A DNA stretch of 64,000 nt from Stenotrophomonas lactitubi (GCF_002803515.1 NZ_PHQX01000001.1:930001-994000), one strand, 5' to 3'; shown: positions 1-9,899, numbered from the stretch's first letter. The notes: generated by a model from the sequence alone, not told the origin. A program made the numbers and translations.

Positions 1-1125
1 GCGGTGATGAATTCGCACGCGCGCCTGACCTACACCCAGGTGTGGCAGGCGGTAGGCGAGGATGATGCCGGTGCGAAGGCGTTCATCGGCGACCTGCTGC
101 CGCAGGTGCAGCGCTTGCACCAACTGTATAAGGTGCTGTCCAAGGCGCGCACCAAGCGTGGCGCGATCGAGTTTGAAAGCAGCGAAGTCCGCTTCGTGCT
201 CGACAATCGCGGCGAAGTCACCCAGGCCGGCATGCTGGTGCGCAACGATGCGCACAAGCTGATCGAAGAATGCATGATCGCGGCCAACGTGGAGGCGGCG
301 AAGTATCTGTTGTCGCGCCATGTGCCGGCGCCTTACCGCGTGCATGAGAAGCCGCCGGAGACCAAGTACGCCGATCTGCTGGAATTCCTCAAGGAGTTCA
401 AGCTGAGCCTGCCGCCGTGGTCGAAGGTGCGCCCGGGCGATTACACCAAGCTGCTGAAGAAGATCCGCGACCGTCCCGATGCCACGCTGCTGGAATCGGT
501 GCTGCTGCGCAGCCAGAGCCTGGCCGTGTACAGCCCCGACAACAATGGTCACTTCGGCCTGGCGCTGGAGGCGTACGCGCACTTCACCTCACCGATCCGT
601 CGTTACCCGGATCTGCTGGTGCATCGTGCGATCAAGCATGCGCTGTCGGGCAAGCCGCTGGACAAGTTCACCTACAACGCCCGCGAGATGGCCGCATTGG
701 CTCTGCAGTGCTCTGAGCGTGAGCGTCGTGCCGATGAAGCCGAGCGCGAGGTGGATGAGCGTTACCGCGCGGCGTGGATGGAAAAGCACGTGGGTGGCCA
801 GTTCGACGGCGTGATCAGCGGCGTGACCAGCTTCGGCCTGTTCGTGGAGCTGGCCGACTCGAAGGTACAGGGCCTGGTGCACGTGACCCAGTTGCCGCAG
901 GACTATTACAAGTTCGACGCGACCCGCAAGACGTTGACCGGCGAGCGCCGTGGCAGCAGTTACCGCCTGGGGGACCAGGTGCGCATCCTAGTGCTGAAGG
1001 CCAGCATGGAAGAGCGCAAGATCGACTTCCGTCTGGTCGAGCACAAGGGCGAGGAAGAGGTGGCAAGCCCGGCCCCGTTGCCCGAGCGCGGCAAGCCGGC
1101 CAAGCGCACGAAAAAGAAGTATTGA
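1..1125 (+). CDS. rnr: Ribonuclease R, 3' part (5' end outside window)
   Basis: The frame is open from base 1, so only the last 374 residues are present. RNase R is a processive 3'-5' exoribonuclease that degrades structured RNA, mRNA and defective rRNA. The RNB catalytic domain shows HFTSPIRRYPDL at about residue 196, a hallmark of the RNase II/R family. A C-terminal S1 RNA-binding domain follows (GVISGVTSFGLFVEL to about residue 345), and the protein ends in a basic Lys/Arg-rich tail (KPAKRTKKKY) typical of RNase R rather than RNase II. rlmB lies downstream on the same strand, the order also seen in E. coli (rnr-rlmB), which supports the call. A GFA-family gene has been inserted between them here. 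The internal ATG/GTG codons near base 4 are not the true start. Confidence 0.95.
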   Translation, partial: AVMNSHARLTYTQVWQAVGEDDAGAKAFIGDLLPQVQRLHQLYKVLSKARTKRGAIEFESSEVRFVLDNRGEVTQAGMLVRNDAHKLIEECMIAANVEAAKYLLSRHVPAPYRVHEKPPETKYADLLEFLKEFKLSLPPWSKVRPGDYTKLLKKIRDRPDATLLESVLLRSQSLAVYSPDNNGHFGLALEAYAHFTSPIRRYPDLLVHRAIKHALSGKPLDKFTYNAREMAALALQCSERERRADEAEREVDERYRAAWMEKHVGGQFDGVISGVTSFGLFVELADSKVQGLVHVTQLPQDYYKFDATRKTLTGERRGSSYRLGDQVRILVLKASMEERKIDFRLVEHKGEEEVASPAPLPERGKPAKRTKKKY

Positions 1126-1130
1126 AAGGT

Positions 1131-1261
1131 GTGCCGACCAACGGTCGGCACCCACCTCGCCCGGTAGGTGCAAACCAACGGTCGGCACCCACCTCGCCCG
1201 GTAGGTGCCAGCCAACGGTCGGCACCCACCTCACCCGGTAGGTGCCAACCGTTGGTTGGCA
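1131..1261. repeat. Tandem 37-bp hairpin repeats, three full units plus a partial
   Basis: Units run 1131-1167, 1168-1204 and 1205-1241, with a truncated fourth at 1242-1261. Each unit holds a short palindrome (GTGCCGACC, AAC loop, GGTCGGCAC or near variants) and ends in GGTAG, so the next unit begins with GTG. The fourth unit keeps pairing with changed bases (GTGCCAACC / GGTTGGCAC). This resembles clustered SMAG-type palindromes. It lies directly after the rnr stop codon and may act as terminator or 3' mRNA protection. Confidence 0.8.
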
Positions 1262-1284
1262 CGACGTTTCGGAGGAACGCAGCC

Positions 1285-1779
1285 ATGCAGGGCCAACCCG
1301 AATACAGCGGCGGCTGCCAGTGCGGTGCAATCCGCTTCCAGGTGCGTGGCGAGCTGACCGACAGTTCGATCTGCCACTGCCGGATGTGCCAGAAGGCCTT
1401 CGGCGCGTACTACGCGCCGCTGGTCTCGGTGCGCGGCGTGCAGTTCAGCTGGACCCGCGGCCAACCGCGTTATTTCCAGTCGTCCAACGTCGTGCGGCGC
1501 GGGTTCTGCGCCGACTGCGGCACGCCGTTGACCTACGAAGCACCCGATGGCGTGGCGGTGGCCGCCGGTGCCTTCGATCAGCCTGAGCGCCTGCCGCCGA
1601 CCATCCAGTATGGCGTCGAGCGCAAGCTGCCCTTCGTTGACGGGCTGGGCAGGCTGCCGGCACGCCGCACCGAGGAAGATGTCGCCGCGCTGGAGTTCCT
1701 GGCCACGATCGTGTCCCACCAGCACCCCGACCACGACACCCCGCACTGGCCCCCACGCAGCCGTTCGGCCGAAGGGTGA
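1285..1779 (+). CDS. GFA-family zinc protein (glutathione-dependent formaldehyde-activating-like)
   Basis: The 164-residue protein matches the GFA fold. Cys pairs that would bind zinc are visible: CQC at residues 11-13, CHCRMC at 30-35 and FCADCGTPL further on. Family members include Gfa, proposed to combine formaldehyde with glutathione, but most homologues have no proven reaction, so the substrate is unknown. The ATG at 1285 is chosen because GGAGG sits 14 bases upstream; the frame is open further upstream only through the 37-bp repeats. The C-terminal tail (after about residue 145) is Pro/His-rich and not conserved-looking. The gene sits alone between rnr and rlmB. Confidence 0.82.
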   Translation: MQGQPEYSGGCQCGAIRFQVRGELTDSSICHCRMCQKAFGAYYAPLVSVRGVQFSWTRGQPRYFQSSNVVRRGFCADCGTPLTYEAPDGVAVAAGAFDQPERLPPTIQYGVERKLPFVDGLGRLPARRTEEDVAALEFLATIVSHQHPDHDTPHWPPRSRSAEG

Positions 1780-1786
1780 ACGGCAG

Positions 1787-1809
1787 GTAGCGCCGGGCCA
1801 TGCCCGGCG
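1787..1809. repeat. SMAG-type palindrome, single
   Basis: GTAG header followed by the palindrome CGCCGGGC-CA-TGCCCGGCG. It lies between the GFA gene stop and the rlmB start. The same subtype recurs at 42436-42493. Confidence 0.7.
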
Positions 1810-1871
1810 AGCGCGAAGCGCGGCCGCCCCTGATGCTCTACCATAGCCACCCCCTTTCCGGTCCTGCCCGC

Positions 1872-2615
1872 ATGAGCAAGAACAGCCAGTGGATCGTCGG
1901 CGTCAACGCCGTCGCCTCCTCCATCGAGAACGACGCCGAGAACGTCCGCGAAGTGCTGGTCGAGGCCGGTGCGAAGAACCCGCGCCTGACCGAGATCGAG
2001 GAAAACGCCCGCCGCAAGGGCATCGACGTGCGCAAGGTCAACAGCCAGGCGCTGGACGGCGTGGGCGGTTCGGTGCGCCACCAGGGCGTGGCCGCGCGTT
2101 ATGCCGCCGCCCGCACCTACAACGAGAACGAGCTGGAAGGCCTGGTCACCGCTGCGGAAGGCAAGGCGCTGCTGCTGGTGCTGGACGAGGTGCAGGACCC
2201 GCACAACCTCGGCGCCTGCCTGCGCTCGGCCGCTGCGGCCGGTGCCACCGCCGTGATCATCCCCAAGGACAAGTCGGCCACGGTCAACGCCACCGTGCGC
2301 AAGACTTCGGCCGGCGCCGCCGACCGCATCCCGGTGGTGGCGGTGACCAACCTGTCGCGCTGCCTGAAGGACCTGCAGAAGCAGGGCGTCTGGATCTACG
2401 GCCTGGCCGGTGAGGCCACCGCGTCGCTGTACCAGCTGGACCTGAAGGGCAACATCGCCCTGGTGCTGGGCGGCGAAGCCGATGGCCTGCGCCGCCTGAC
2501 CCGCGAGAACTGCGACGGTCTGGTCAAGATTCCGATGCCGGGCGAGATCGAGAGCCTGAACGTTTCGGTCGCTGCCGGCGTCAGCCTGTTCGAGGTCGTG
2601 CGCCAGCGCGGTTGA
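1872..2615 (+). CDS. rlmB: 23S rRNA (guanosine-2251-2'-O)-methyltransferase RlmB
   Basis: The 247-residue protein fits RlmB (about 243 in E. coli). It methylates the ribose of G2251 in the 23S rRNA P loop using S-adenosylmethionine. An N-terminal substrate-binding domain (WIVGVNAVASSIE) precedes a SPOUT/TrmH domain with its three motifs: DEVQDPHNLGACLRSA near residue 115, LVLGGEADGLRRL near residue 200 and IPMPGEIESLNVSVAAG near residue 218. The knotted C-terminal motif with the Asn-Val-Ser is intact. The ATG at 1872 (MSKNSQWIVG) gives the family length; an upstream in-frame start at 1800 would pass through repeat-flanking DNA. Synteny with rnr agrees. Confidence 0.95.
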   Translation: MSKNSQWIVGVNAVASSIENDAENVREVLVEAGAKNPRLTEIEENARRKGIDVRKVNSQALDGVGGSVRHQGVAARYAAARTYNENELEGLVTAAEGKALLLVLDEVQDPHNLGACLRSAAAAGATAVIIPKDKSATVNATVRKTSAGAADRIPVVAVTNLSRCLKDLQKQGVWIYGLAGEATASLYQLDLKGNIALVLGGEADGLRRLTRENCDGLVKIPMPGEIESLNVSVAAGVSLFEVVRQRG

Positions 2616-2631
2616 TCAGGCAACCGTCCCT

Positions 2632-2717
2632 GTAGAGCCGAGCCCACGCTCGGCTGCCGCGCACCGCGCGGCACCGGCATCGAGACGAAAAGCAGCCGAG
2701 CGTGGGCTCGGCTCTAC
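2632..2717. repeat. Inverted pair of SMAG elements, likely bidirectional terminator
   Basis: GTAGAGCCGAGCCCACGCTC at 2632 onward is repeated in inverted orientation ending at 2717, so each copy forms a small hairpin and the pair forms a long one. It lies exactly between convergent rlmB (+) and the efflux operon (-), where it could end both transcripts. Confidence 0.85.
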
Positions 2718-2728
2718 AGAAGAAGAAG

Positions 2729-4168
2729 TCACCCTGCGCTGCCACCCAGTGCCTTGAACAGCGTCACGTCGTTGTTCAACTGGCTCTGCCGCACCCGCGC
2801 CAGTGACAGTTCCGCATCGCGCCGGGTCTGCTGTGCTTCCAGCCAGGTGCGCAGGTCGGTGGCGCCCACGCGATAGCGCACTTCCTGCGCGCGCTCCACT
2901 TCCACCGCTTCGTCGTAAGACGCCTGCGAGGCGGTCACCTGGCGCAGCAGCTGCTCACGGGCGGACAGGGCGTTGTCCACCTCCGACAGCGCGGTGTACA
3001 GCGTCTTGCGGAAGTTGGTGGCAGCGATCTGGTAGTTGGTACCGGCCACGTCCGTATCCAGCTGCGCGCGCTGCAGGTTGAGGAAAGGCAGCGACAGGCC
3101 AGCCCCGAGCGTCGCCACCGGATTGCGCAGTACATCGCCCAGCGAGGTCGCGCTGGAACCCAGGCTGCCGGTAAGACTCAATGCCGGGTAGTACTGGGTA
3201 GCGGTCACCCGGATCGTCTTCAGGCTGTTGCGCAGCCGCAGTCCGGCTGCGCGCAGGTCGGGCCGGCGGCCGAGCAGGTCGGCCGGCAGGCCTTCGGCAA
3301 TGGTCGGGCTCTGCGCCTCCAGCAGGTTCTGCGGTTCGTCCTGCTGCGGCCACGGCGTGCCATCCAGCAGCACGGTCAGCGCATTGCGCACTTCCACCCG
3401 CTGTTGCTCCAGCGCGCTCTGCGCCGAACGCTGCGACTGCAGGTTCTGCAGTGCCTGGCGTACTTCCAGCCGCGATACCGCACCGGCATCGAAGCGTGCC
3501 TGCACCAGTTCATGCGTGCGTTGCAGCCGCTCGAGGTTGGCCTGGCCGGTGGCGATGGACTGGTTGAGGTAGGCCAGTGCCCAGTACTGGTTGATGACAT
3601 CGCCGATCACCAGCAGGGCGGTGTTCTGCCGATCTTCTTCGCTGGCGTCTGCCTCCCAACGGGCGATGTCGCGCTGGGTGCGCAGGCGGCCCCACAGGTC
3701 TATTTCCCACCCCAGCGACACACCGGTGGAATAGCTGCGGCGCCAGTCGTCGGCCTGGTCGGTGGCGCGGCTGCCACTGCCGCTTACGCCGGACGACGAA
3801 GGCTGCGGCCACAGCGCGTTGCTGGCCAGCCCGGCCTGCAGGCGTGCACGCTGCACGGCCAGACCGGCAGCGCCGAGGTCGCTGTTGGCGGTCAATGCCT
3901 GCGCGACCAGGCGATCCAGGCGCTCATCGCCGAAGCCGGTCCACCAGCTGTCCTGGCGGATGTCGCGGGCCGGAGTGTCCAAGCCGCTGCGTGGGTCGTC
4001 GGCCGGCGCGTTGAGGGTCGCATCGCCACGACCATAGGTCGCGGCAACGCTGGGGTCTTCAACCGGATAGCGGCCTACCGAAGCGCAGGCGGAGAGTGCG
4101 AGCAGCACGGCGCCGGCCAGCAGCAGGCGCGAGGGAACGGGAAACGGCAGTCGGGTCATCATCTTCAT
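2729..4168 (-). CDS. macC: Outer membrane efflux factor (RND/ABC-type, NodT family), MacC-like
   Basis: The 479-residue protein is an outer membrane channel of the TolC/OprM class. It carries a lipoprotein signal ([16 protein letters not shown]) with a Cys near residue 25, then two duplicated efflux-protein halves rich in coiled-coil sequence. The later part contains [12 protein letters not shown] and [11 protein letters not shown], both common in NodT-type channels. The ATG at 4168 overlaps the macB stop by four bases (ATGA), so it is translated by coupling. Its place as third gene after macA and macB makes a complete tripartite pump, unlike E. coli MacAB, which borrows TolC. I recall a MacABC pump in S. 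maltophilia; the symbol follows that and is inferred from context. Confidence 0.85.
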   Translation of the reverse strand: MKMMTRLPFPVPSRLLLAGAVLLALSACASVGRYPVEDPSVAATYGRGDATLNAPADDPRSGLDTPARDIRQDSWWTGFGDERLDRLVAQALTANSDLGAAGLAVQRARLQAGLASNALWPQPSSSGVSGSGSRATDQADDWRRSYSTGVSLGWEIDLWGRLRTQRDIARWEADASEEDRQNTALLVIGDVINQYWALAYLNQSIATGQANLERLQRTHELVQARFDAGAVSRLEVRQALQNLQSQRSAQSALEQQRVEVRNALTVLLDGTPWPQQDEPQNLLEAQSPTIAEGLPADLLGRRPDLRAAGLRLRNSLKTIRVTATQYYPALSLTGSLGSSATSLGDVLRNPVATLGAGLSLPFLNLQRAQLDTDVAGTNYQIAATNFRKTLYTALSEVDNALSAREQLLRQVTASQASYDEAVEVERAQEVRYRVGATDLRTWLEAQQTRRDAELSLARVRQSQLNNDVTLFKALGGSAG

Positions 4169-6123
4169 TCGCGGGCCAGGGCCTCCACCGGGTCGAGCTG
4201 GGCGGCACTGCGTGCCGGCAGGAAGCCGAACGCCACACCGATCAGGGTTGAACAGGCGAAGGCGGCAATGATGGAAGCGGTGGAGAACAGCACCTGGAAA
4301 TCGCTGGCGAAACGGCCGATCAACACACCCATCAGCAGTGCCAGGCCGATGCCGAGCAAGCCGCCGAGCAGGCACACCAGCACCGCTTCGATCAGGAACT
4401 GCTGGCGGATGTCGCTCTGCCGCGCCCCCACCGCCATGCGCACGCCGATCTCGCGGGTACGCTCGGTGACCGAGACCAGCATGATGTTCATCACGCCGAT
4501 GCCACCGACCAGCAGCGCGATGGCGGCAATGGCGCCGATCAGCAGGGTCATCGTGCGCGTGGTCTGTTCGATGGTGTCGCGGATCTCGGCGCTGTTGCTG
4601 AGGAAGAAGTCCTCGGTGCCGTGGCGCATGGTCAGCAACCGGGTGATCGCTTCCTGCGCCGCATCCATCGGCGTTTCATCGTTCACCCGCACGGTGATGC
4701 TGGAAACGTGGCTCTGCCCGAGCATGCGCGACATCACCGTGGTGTAGGGCACGAACACGCTCAGGCTGGTGCTGCCGCCGAAACCGAAGCTCTGTTTCTT
4801 GGCCACGCCGACCACGCGCACCGGCACATTGCCAAGCAGGATCACCTGGCCGATCGGGTCGCTGTCGGGGAAGAACTGGGTCCTGGTGTTCTCATCGATC
4901 ACCGCCACCTGGCCGAGTCCCTTCACCGCATCGGTGTCGAAGAAGCTGCCGCTGAGCAGGCTCACGCCCTTCACCCGGAAGTACTGCTCGCCGACGCCGC
5001 TGATCTGCGCGGTGGCTGACTGGTTGCGGTAGCGCGCGGTGACCGAACTGGACACGCTGGGGGTGGCGCTGTCGACGTAGCTCTGCCGCGACAGGGCATC
5101 GGCATCGCTGGCCTTGAGGGTCTGCACCCGCGCCGAGCGCATGTCGCCGAATCCGCGACCGGGGTAGACGTCGATGGTGTTGGTACCCAGTGCGCTGATG
5201 TTCTGCAGGATCTGCTGCTGCGAGCCGTTGCCCAGTGCCACCACCGATACCACCGAAGCGATGCCGATGATGATGCCGAGCATGGTCAGGAAGGTGCGCA
5301 GGCGGTGGGCGTTCATTGCCAGCAGGGCCATCCGGAACGCTTCGGTGAAGCGGTCGCGGGCAGCCTGCCAGCTGCTGCCGTGGGCGACGCCGGCGCTCGG
5401 TTCGCGTTGCGCACGGTAGCTGGGCGCGGCCGGATTGGCGCGGTCGGCGATGATCTCGCCGTCGCGGATCTCGATGATGCGTTGTGCGTGCTCGGCCACG
5501 CTCATGTCGTGGGTGACGATGATGATGGTATGGCCTTCGGCATGCAGCTCGCCGAGGATGGCCATCACCTCTTCGCCGGATTTCGTGTCCAGGGCGCCGG
5601 TCGGTTCGTCGGCCAGGATCACCTCGCCACCGTTCATCAGCGCACGCGCGATCGACACGCGTTGCTGCTGGCCACCGGACAGCTGCCCGGGCTTGTGGTG
5701 CATACGGTCGGCGAGGCCCAGACGCTGCAGCAGCTGCTCGGCACGCGCGGTGCGCACCGGGCCGGGGCTGCCGGCATAGACCGCCGGCACGGCCACATTG
5801 CCGCGCGCGTCGAGATCGCCCAGCAGGTGGTAGCGCTGGAAGATGAAACCGAAGTGCTCGCGGCGCAGCTCGGCCAGCTCGTCGGGTGCCATTTTCCCGG
5901 TCTCGCGGCCCGCTACCTGGTAGCTGCCACGGGTCGGGCGGTCCAGGCAGCCGAGGATGTTCATCAGCGTGGACTTGCCCGAACCGGACTGGCCGACAAT
6001 GGCCACCATCTCACCGGCATGGATGTCCAGGTTGACGTCGCGCAACACGGCGATGACGTCTTCGCCGGCCGGGAATTCGCGTCGCAGGTCGCGCAGGCGC
6101 AGCAGCGGCGCCGTCGTGCTCAT
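4165..6123 (-). CDS. macB: MacB-type ABC exporter, ATP-binding and permease
   Basis: The 652-residue protein fuses an N-terminal ATPase to an FtsX-like permease. The ATPase shows Walker A (GQSGSGKST, about residues 43-51), the signature LSGGQQQR and Walker B ([12 protein letters not shown]). The permease half has one helix near residue 280, a large periplasmic MacB domain, then three helices at the C terminus, the classic 4-helix layout. MacB drives export of macrolides, peptides or other envelope substrates by mechanotransmission with MacA. The gene overlaps macA upstream and the channel gene downstream, each by ATGA. C-terminal motif [19 protein letters not shown] is typical of the family. 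Confidence 0.95.
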   Translation of the reverse strand: MSTTAPLLRLRDLRREFPAGEDVIAVLRDVNLDIHAGEMVAIVGQSGSGKSTLMNILGCLDRPTRGSYQVAGRETGKMAPDELAELRREHFGFIFQRYHLLGDLDARGNVAVPAVYAGSPGPVRTARAEQLLQRLGLADRMHHKPGQLSGGQQQRVSIARALMNGGEVILADEPTGALDTKSGEEVMAILGELHAEGHTIIIVTHDMSVAEHAQRIIEIRDGEIIADRANPAAPSYRAQREPSAGVAHGSSWQAARDRFTEAFRMALLAMNAHRLRTFLTMLGIIIGIASVVSVVALGNGSQQQILQNISALGTNTIDVYPGRGFGDMRSARVQTLKASDADALSRQSYVDSATPSVSSSVTARYRNQSATAQISGVGEQYFRVKGVSLLSGSFFDTDAVKGLGQVAVIDENTRTQFFPDSDPIGQVILLGNVPVRVVGVAKKQSFGFGGSTSLSVFVPYTTVMSRMLGQSHVSSITVRVNDETPMDAAQEAITRLLTMRHGTEDFFLSNSAEIRDTIEQTTRTMTLLIGAIAAIALLVGGIGVMNIMLVSVTERTREIGVRMAVGARQSDIRQQFLIEAVLVCLLGGLLGIGLALLMGVLIGRFASDFQVLFSTASIIAAFACSTLIGVAFGFLPARSAAQLDPVEALARE

Positions 6124-7358
6124 CGGCGCCCCATGCCCGGGCCGCCGACCCGCATCTGCATGCCGCCGCGGTTGCCGCCGCCAGCGGCTGCCGCAGCGCC
6201 GCCTTCGCCGACCACCACACGCTCGCCTTCCTTCAGGCCGGACAGGACCTCGACGTTGGCGCCGTTGTTGATGCCGACCTTGACCTTGCGTGGCTGCGGC
6301 TGGCCCTTGTCATCGACCACCCGCACGATGCGCTCGCCATCGCGCGACTTCGGACCCAGTGCAACGGCCGGCACCATCAGCACGCCCTTGGCCTGCTTGA
6401 GCAGCACCGATACCTGCGCGGTCATGTCGATGCGCAGGGTGCCATCGGGGTTTTCCACATCGAACAACGCGTTGTAGTAGACCGCGCTGCTGGAGCTGGA
6501 ACTGGACGAGCTGCTGGAACTGGACGAGCTCTCGTTGGCGATCGACGCCGGCGCCGGATTGATCTGCCGCAGCGTGGCGTGGTACTTGCGGTCCGGGTCG
6601 CCCAGCGTGGTGAAGTACACCGGCATGCCGGCCTTGATCTTGACCACGTCGGCCTCGGAGACCTCTGCGTTGACGGTCACCACATCCAGCCGTGCCAGCA
6701 TCACGATGGTCGGCGCAGTCTGGTTGGCGTTAACCGTGCGGCCTTCCTCGGCCACCACCGCCACCACGGTGCCATCCATCGGCGCGACGATGCGGGTGTA
6801 GGCCAGGTTGGCACGGGCGGTGCCTAGTTCGGTTTCGCGGCCCTTGATCTGCGCTTCGTAGGATTGCAGCTGCGCACGCGCGGTCTTCAGCTGGGCCTCG
6901 GCGGCATCGTATTCCTGGCGCGAGGTGGCTTCGGCCGCCAGCATCTGCTGCTGGCGTGCGAACTCCAGCTCGGCCTGGCGCAGGGTCGCCTGCTGCACCG
7001 CGCGCTGGGCGGTCACCTGGTCCAGCGAGGCCTGTGCATTGAGCACCTGGTTCTGCTGAGTGGTGGCGTCGATCTCGGCGATCAGGTCGCCTTCCTTCAC
7101 CGTATCGCCCAGCTGCACCTTCAGCGATTTGATCTGGCCGGAGGCCTGCGCACCGACGCTGACCAGCTTGTAGGCGTCGATCACGCCGGTAGCCTCTACC
7201 GTCTGCTCGATGTCGCCGCGGCTGACCGGGGTGGTCGCCAGGGCCGGTGCGGCCGGCTTGCGCAGCAGCCACCAGGCGGAAACGGCGGCGATCAGGACAA
7301 GCAGGGCGATCAACATCAGGCGACCCTTGCGGGTCGCGGGCAACAGGCGGGAGATCAC
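6120..7358 (-). CDS. macA: MacA-type periplasmic adaptor
   Basis: The 412-residue membrane fusion protein has an N-terminal anchor ([19 protein letters not shown], about residues 14-32), a lipoyl half ([20 protein letters not shown]), a long coiled-coil hairpin rich in Gln/Ala/Glu, the second lipoyl half and a beta-barrel domain. It links MacB to the outer membrane channel and stimulates the ATPase. Odd feature: a run of 15 consecutive serines encoded at 6486-6530, between PAPASIANE and AVYYNALF in the barrel domain, built from an imperfect 18-bp DNA repeat. The C terminus is Gly/Arg-rich. The gene is first in macA-macB-macC and faces a response regulator gene across about 200 bp. Confidence 0.93.
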   Translation of the reverse strand: MISRLLPATRKGRLMLIALLVLIAAVSAWWLLRKPAAPALATTPVSRGDIEQTVEATGVIDAYKLVSVGAQASGQIKSLKVQLGDTVKEGDLIAEIDATTQQNQVLNAQASLDQVTAQRAVQQATLRQAELEFARQQQMLAAEATSRQEYDAAEAQLKTARAQLQSYEAQIKGRETELGTARANLAYTRIVAPMDGTVVAVVAEEGRTVNANQTAPTIVMLARLDVVTVNAEVSEADVVKIKAGMPVYFTTLGDPDRKYHATLRQINPAPASIANESSSSSSSSSSSSSSSAVYYNALFDVENPDGTLRIDMTAQVSVLLKQAKGVLMVPAVALGPKSRDGERIVRVVDDKGQPQPRKVKVGINNGANVEVLSGLKEGERVVVGEGGAAAAAGGGNRGGMQMRVGGPGMGRR

Positions 7359-7484
7359 GTGGCGGCTTCACTCTGGGGGCCGCAGTGGCGGCGTTGGTGG
7401 GCATTGTGAAGATCGAGCGACGCTGTGCTCAATCCTCGGGGTGTGTCTCTATGTAACACTGTCGCCGAGACTGCGTATCAGCAG

Positions 7485-7507
7485 GTATCCCGCACTGCGG
7501 GGGATAC
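7485..7507. promoter_or_regulatory. Dyad in the macA / response regulator intergenic region
   Basis: GTATCCC (7485-7491) and GGGATAC (7501-7507) form an inverted repeat in the 205-bp divergent region. It may be a regulator site or an mRNA hairpin upstream of the response regulator. No function is shown by the sequence alone. Confidence 0.35.
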
Positions 7508-7563
7508 AGTGGTACGTATTGGCCTGGATGCGGTTCAGCTGCCGACACGGGATGATTCGCGAC

Positions 7564-8292
7564 ATGGAGACTGAAAACCCGATGCACCGTTTGCTGATCG
7601 TCGATGACGACAACGATATCCGCACCCTGCTGGCCGAGCAGCTTGGCCGCGCTGGCTACCAGGTCAGCACCGCCGCCGATGGCACCAGCATGCGCCAGCT
7701 GCTGGAACGCGAACACGTGGACCTGATCGTGCTCGACCTCAACCTGCCACGCGAAGATGGCCTGACCCTGTGCCGCGACCTCCGCGCGCGCTCGAACACG
7801 CCGGTGATCATGCTCACCGCGCGCGCCGAGCCGATCGACCGCGTGCTCGGCCTGGAAATGGGTGCAGACGACTACCTGGCCAAGCCGTTCGAACCGCGCG
7901 AACTGCTGGCACGCATCCGCAACGTGCTGCGTCGTACCGAAGCGCTGCCGGCCAACCTGGAACCGCTGGCGGTGCGCCGTGCGCGTTTCTCGCGCTGGAT
8001 TTTCGACCTGGAGCATCGCCACCTGGTCGACCCGGACGGGCGCGTGGTGGTGCTGTCCGGCGCCGAGTTCCGCCTGCTGCGGGTGTTCATCGCACATGCC
8101 AACAAGGTGCTCTCGCGCGAGCAGCTGGTGGCCCTCAGCAGCGGCCGCAACTATGAAGCGCAGGACCGCGCCATCGACCTGCAGGTCAGCCGGCTGCGCA
8201 ACAAGCTGGCCGATGACGGTGGCCCCGATGGCCTGATCAAGACCGTGCGCAATGAAGGCTATGTGCTGGCCTCGGCCGTCAACCTGGAATAA
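7564..8292 (+). CDS. OmpR-family response regulator
   Basis: The 242-residue protein has a receiver domain with the acidic pair DDD (LLIVDDDNDIR), the phosphoacceptor Asp in LIVLDLNLPRE, Thr in VIMLTARAE and Lys in LAKPFEP. A C-terminal winged-helix domain follows (LSGAEFRLLRVFIAHANKVLSREQL, ending KTVRNEGYVLA). It should bind DNA when phosphorylated by the kinase encoded next, six bases downstream. Two starts are possible: ATG 7564 (METENPMHR) and ATG 7582 (MHR), and the second gives a more typical N terminus. The divergent macABC operon is the obvious candidate target, but I recall that this link was not simple in S. maltophilia, so regulation of the pump is only inferred. Confidence 0.9.
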   Translation: METENPMHRLLIVDDDNDIRTLLAEQLGRAGYQVSTAADGTSMRQLLEREHVDLIVLDLNLPREDGLTLCRDLRARSNTPVIMLTARAEPIDRVLGLEMGADDYLAKPFEPRELLARIRNVLRRTEALPANLEPLAVRRARFSRWIFDLEHRHLVDPDGRVVVLSGAEFRLLRVFIAHANKVLSREQLVALSSGRNYEAQDRAIDLQVSRLRNKLADDGGPDGLIKTVRNEGYVLASAVNLE

Positions 8293-8298
8293 GCCGCG

Positions 8299-9690
8299 AT
8301 GAATCGCCTGCGCCACTTCCTGTCCTCGATGGTCGGACGGCTGTTCGTGATCCTGCTGCTGGGGATGAGCGTGGCCGCGATCGGCGCGACCATGCTGGCC
8401 AGTTCCAAGCGGCAGCAGGAATTCGAGCGGCAGAACCTGAACCGCATTGCCGACCGGCTGCAGGGCTACATCAACCTGCTGGACGGCAACCCGGAACTGC
8501 GCGAGCGGCTGTTGGAGATCGGTGGCCCCAGCGTGCGCGCACTGCAGCCCGGCGCGCGCATCGGGCGCGCCGACAAGGCGCTGATGGAAGTGCTGGAGGA
8601 CCGCCCCGGCCCGGTGTCACGGGCACATGTGCACTTCGCCTCGTTCCGTTCGTGCATTCCCAAGCTGCAGGACCTGCTGCCACCGCCGCCGCCGGGCCAC
8701 CGCAAGCCGCCACGCGAACGCGATCCCACCTTCATCCCACCCAAGTGCCGGGCGGTGGACGTGGTGCTCAACGACGGCACGCTGCTGAAGCTCGCCCTGG
8801 ATTCACCGGCGATCGCGCACAACGGCATCCTCGCCGTGGACCCGCTGTTCCTGACCCTGCTGGTGCTGGCCATTGCCGTGCTGGCGTATGTGGTCGCACG
8901 CATGGCCAGTGCGCCGCTGCAGGAGCTGGCGGCCGCTGCCGAGGACCTGGGCGATGACCTGCAGCGGGCGCCATTGCCGCTGCGCGGGCCACGCGAGGTG
9001 CAGCGCGCCGCCGAGGCCTTCAATGCCATGCAGCATCGGCTGCAGCGTCACCTGGCCGAACGTACGCAGATGCTGGCCGCGATCACCCACGACCTGCAGA
9101 CGCCGCTGACCCGGCTGCGCCTGCGCCTGGAAAACGTGACCGACGAGACCTTGCGCGAGCGCCTGATCGGCGATCTGGCAGCGATGCAGGCACTGGTACG
9201 CGAGGGCCTGGAACTGGCCCGCAGTGCGGAGAGTGCCGAACAGCGCGCCGCGCTGGACCTGGATTCGCTGCTGGAGAGCATCGTCGAGGACACTGCCGAG
9301 GACGGTGCCGACGTCGTCTTCGAAGGCCGCAGCGGCGCGGTGCTGATGCTGCGCCCGTTGGCGATGCATCGCTTGTTCTCCAACCTGGTGGACAACGCGG
9401 TGATGTACGCGCAACGCGCCCGGGTACGTGTCGAGCGCGGCGAGGGCACGATCACGGTGGTCATCGCCGATGATGGCCCGGGGCTGGCGGATGACCAGCT
9501 GGAAGCGGTGTTCGACCCGTTCGTGCGGGTGGAGACCTCACGTTCGCGCGAGACCGGCGGTGCCGGCCTGGGCCTGACCATCGCCCGCGCGCTGGCCGAA
9601 AAGGACGGCGGGCGGTTGTGGCTGCGCAACCGCCCCGAAGGCGGGCTGGAAGCAGTGGTGCAGTGGTCGACCAGCGCCGAGGCCCGGTAG
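8299..9690 (+). CDS. Sensor histidine kinase partnered with the upstream regulator
   Basis: The 463-residue membrane kinase has a first helix (LFVILLLGMSVAAIGATMLA, about residues 14-33), a periplasmic sensor region to about residue 180 containing a Pro-rich patch (LPPPPPGHRKPPRERD) and two Cys, and a second helix (LFLTLLVLAIAVLAYVVA). HAMP, DHp with H-box ITHDLQTPLTRLRLRLEN, and an ATPase domain with N-box NLVDNAVMYA, DDGPGL and GGAGLGLTIA follow. All catalytic boxes look intact. It starts seven bases after the regulator's stop codon, so the two are co-transcribed. The conserved Cys and Pro-rich sensor region may define its signal; none is identified here. Confidence 0.92.
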   Translation: MNRLRHFLSSMVGRLFVILLLGMSVAAIGATMLASSKRQQEFERQNLNRIADRLQGYINLLDGNPELRERLLEIGGPSVRALQPGARIGRADKALMEVLEDRPGPVSRAHVHFASFRSCIPKLQDLLPPPPPGHRKPPRERDPTFIPPKCRAVDVVLNDGTLLKLALDSPAIAHNGILAVDPLFLTLLVLAIAVLAYVVARMASAPLQELAAAAEDLGDDLQRAPLPLRGPREVQRAAEAFNAMQHRLQRHLAERTQMLAAITHDLQTPLTRLRLRLENVTDETLRERLIGDLAAMQALVREGLELARSAESAEQRAALDLDSLLESIVEDTAEDGADVVFEGRSGAVLMLRPLAMHRLFSNLVDNAVMYAQRARVRVERGEGTITVVIADDGPGLADDQLEAVFDPFVRVETSRSRETGGAGLGLTIARALAEKDGGRLWLRNRPEGGLEAVVQWSTSAEAR

Positions 9691-9760
9691 CAGCGACGAT
9701 CCCCGACCCGGTTGCGCCGGGCAGGCCCGGTCGCGGTGACGCCAATGGTGGGGTTTGCCC

Positions 9761-9766
9761 TATCAT
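9761..9766 (+). promoter_or_regulatory. Possible -10 element before the GGDEF gene
   Basis: TATCAT at 9761-9766 lies in a relatively AT-rich dip within the 209-bp gap after the kinase gene. No convincing -35 sits at 17 bp, so this is weak. Confidence 0.25.
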
Positions 9767-9899
9767 CTGCGTACTTCCCCATTCTTCGTCCGATGAGCCT
9801 GCCTGTTCCTGCCGGCATGCCGCCCTGCGCGGTGCGGCTGTCCCCGTTCGCGTCTGCTGCCGCCACCGGCATCCGCAGCTGGCCGCCGCCGCTGCGCTG

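Noticed and set aside
1131..1261. CRISPR-like regular repeats after rnr
   Set aside because: Units are contiguous 37-mers with no unique spacers, and each is a palindrome; no cas gene is nearby.
3404..4747. Long plus-strand frame opposite the outer membrane factor and macB
   Set aside because: Antisense shadow; both minus-strand genes carry clear family motifs and overlap by ATGA.
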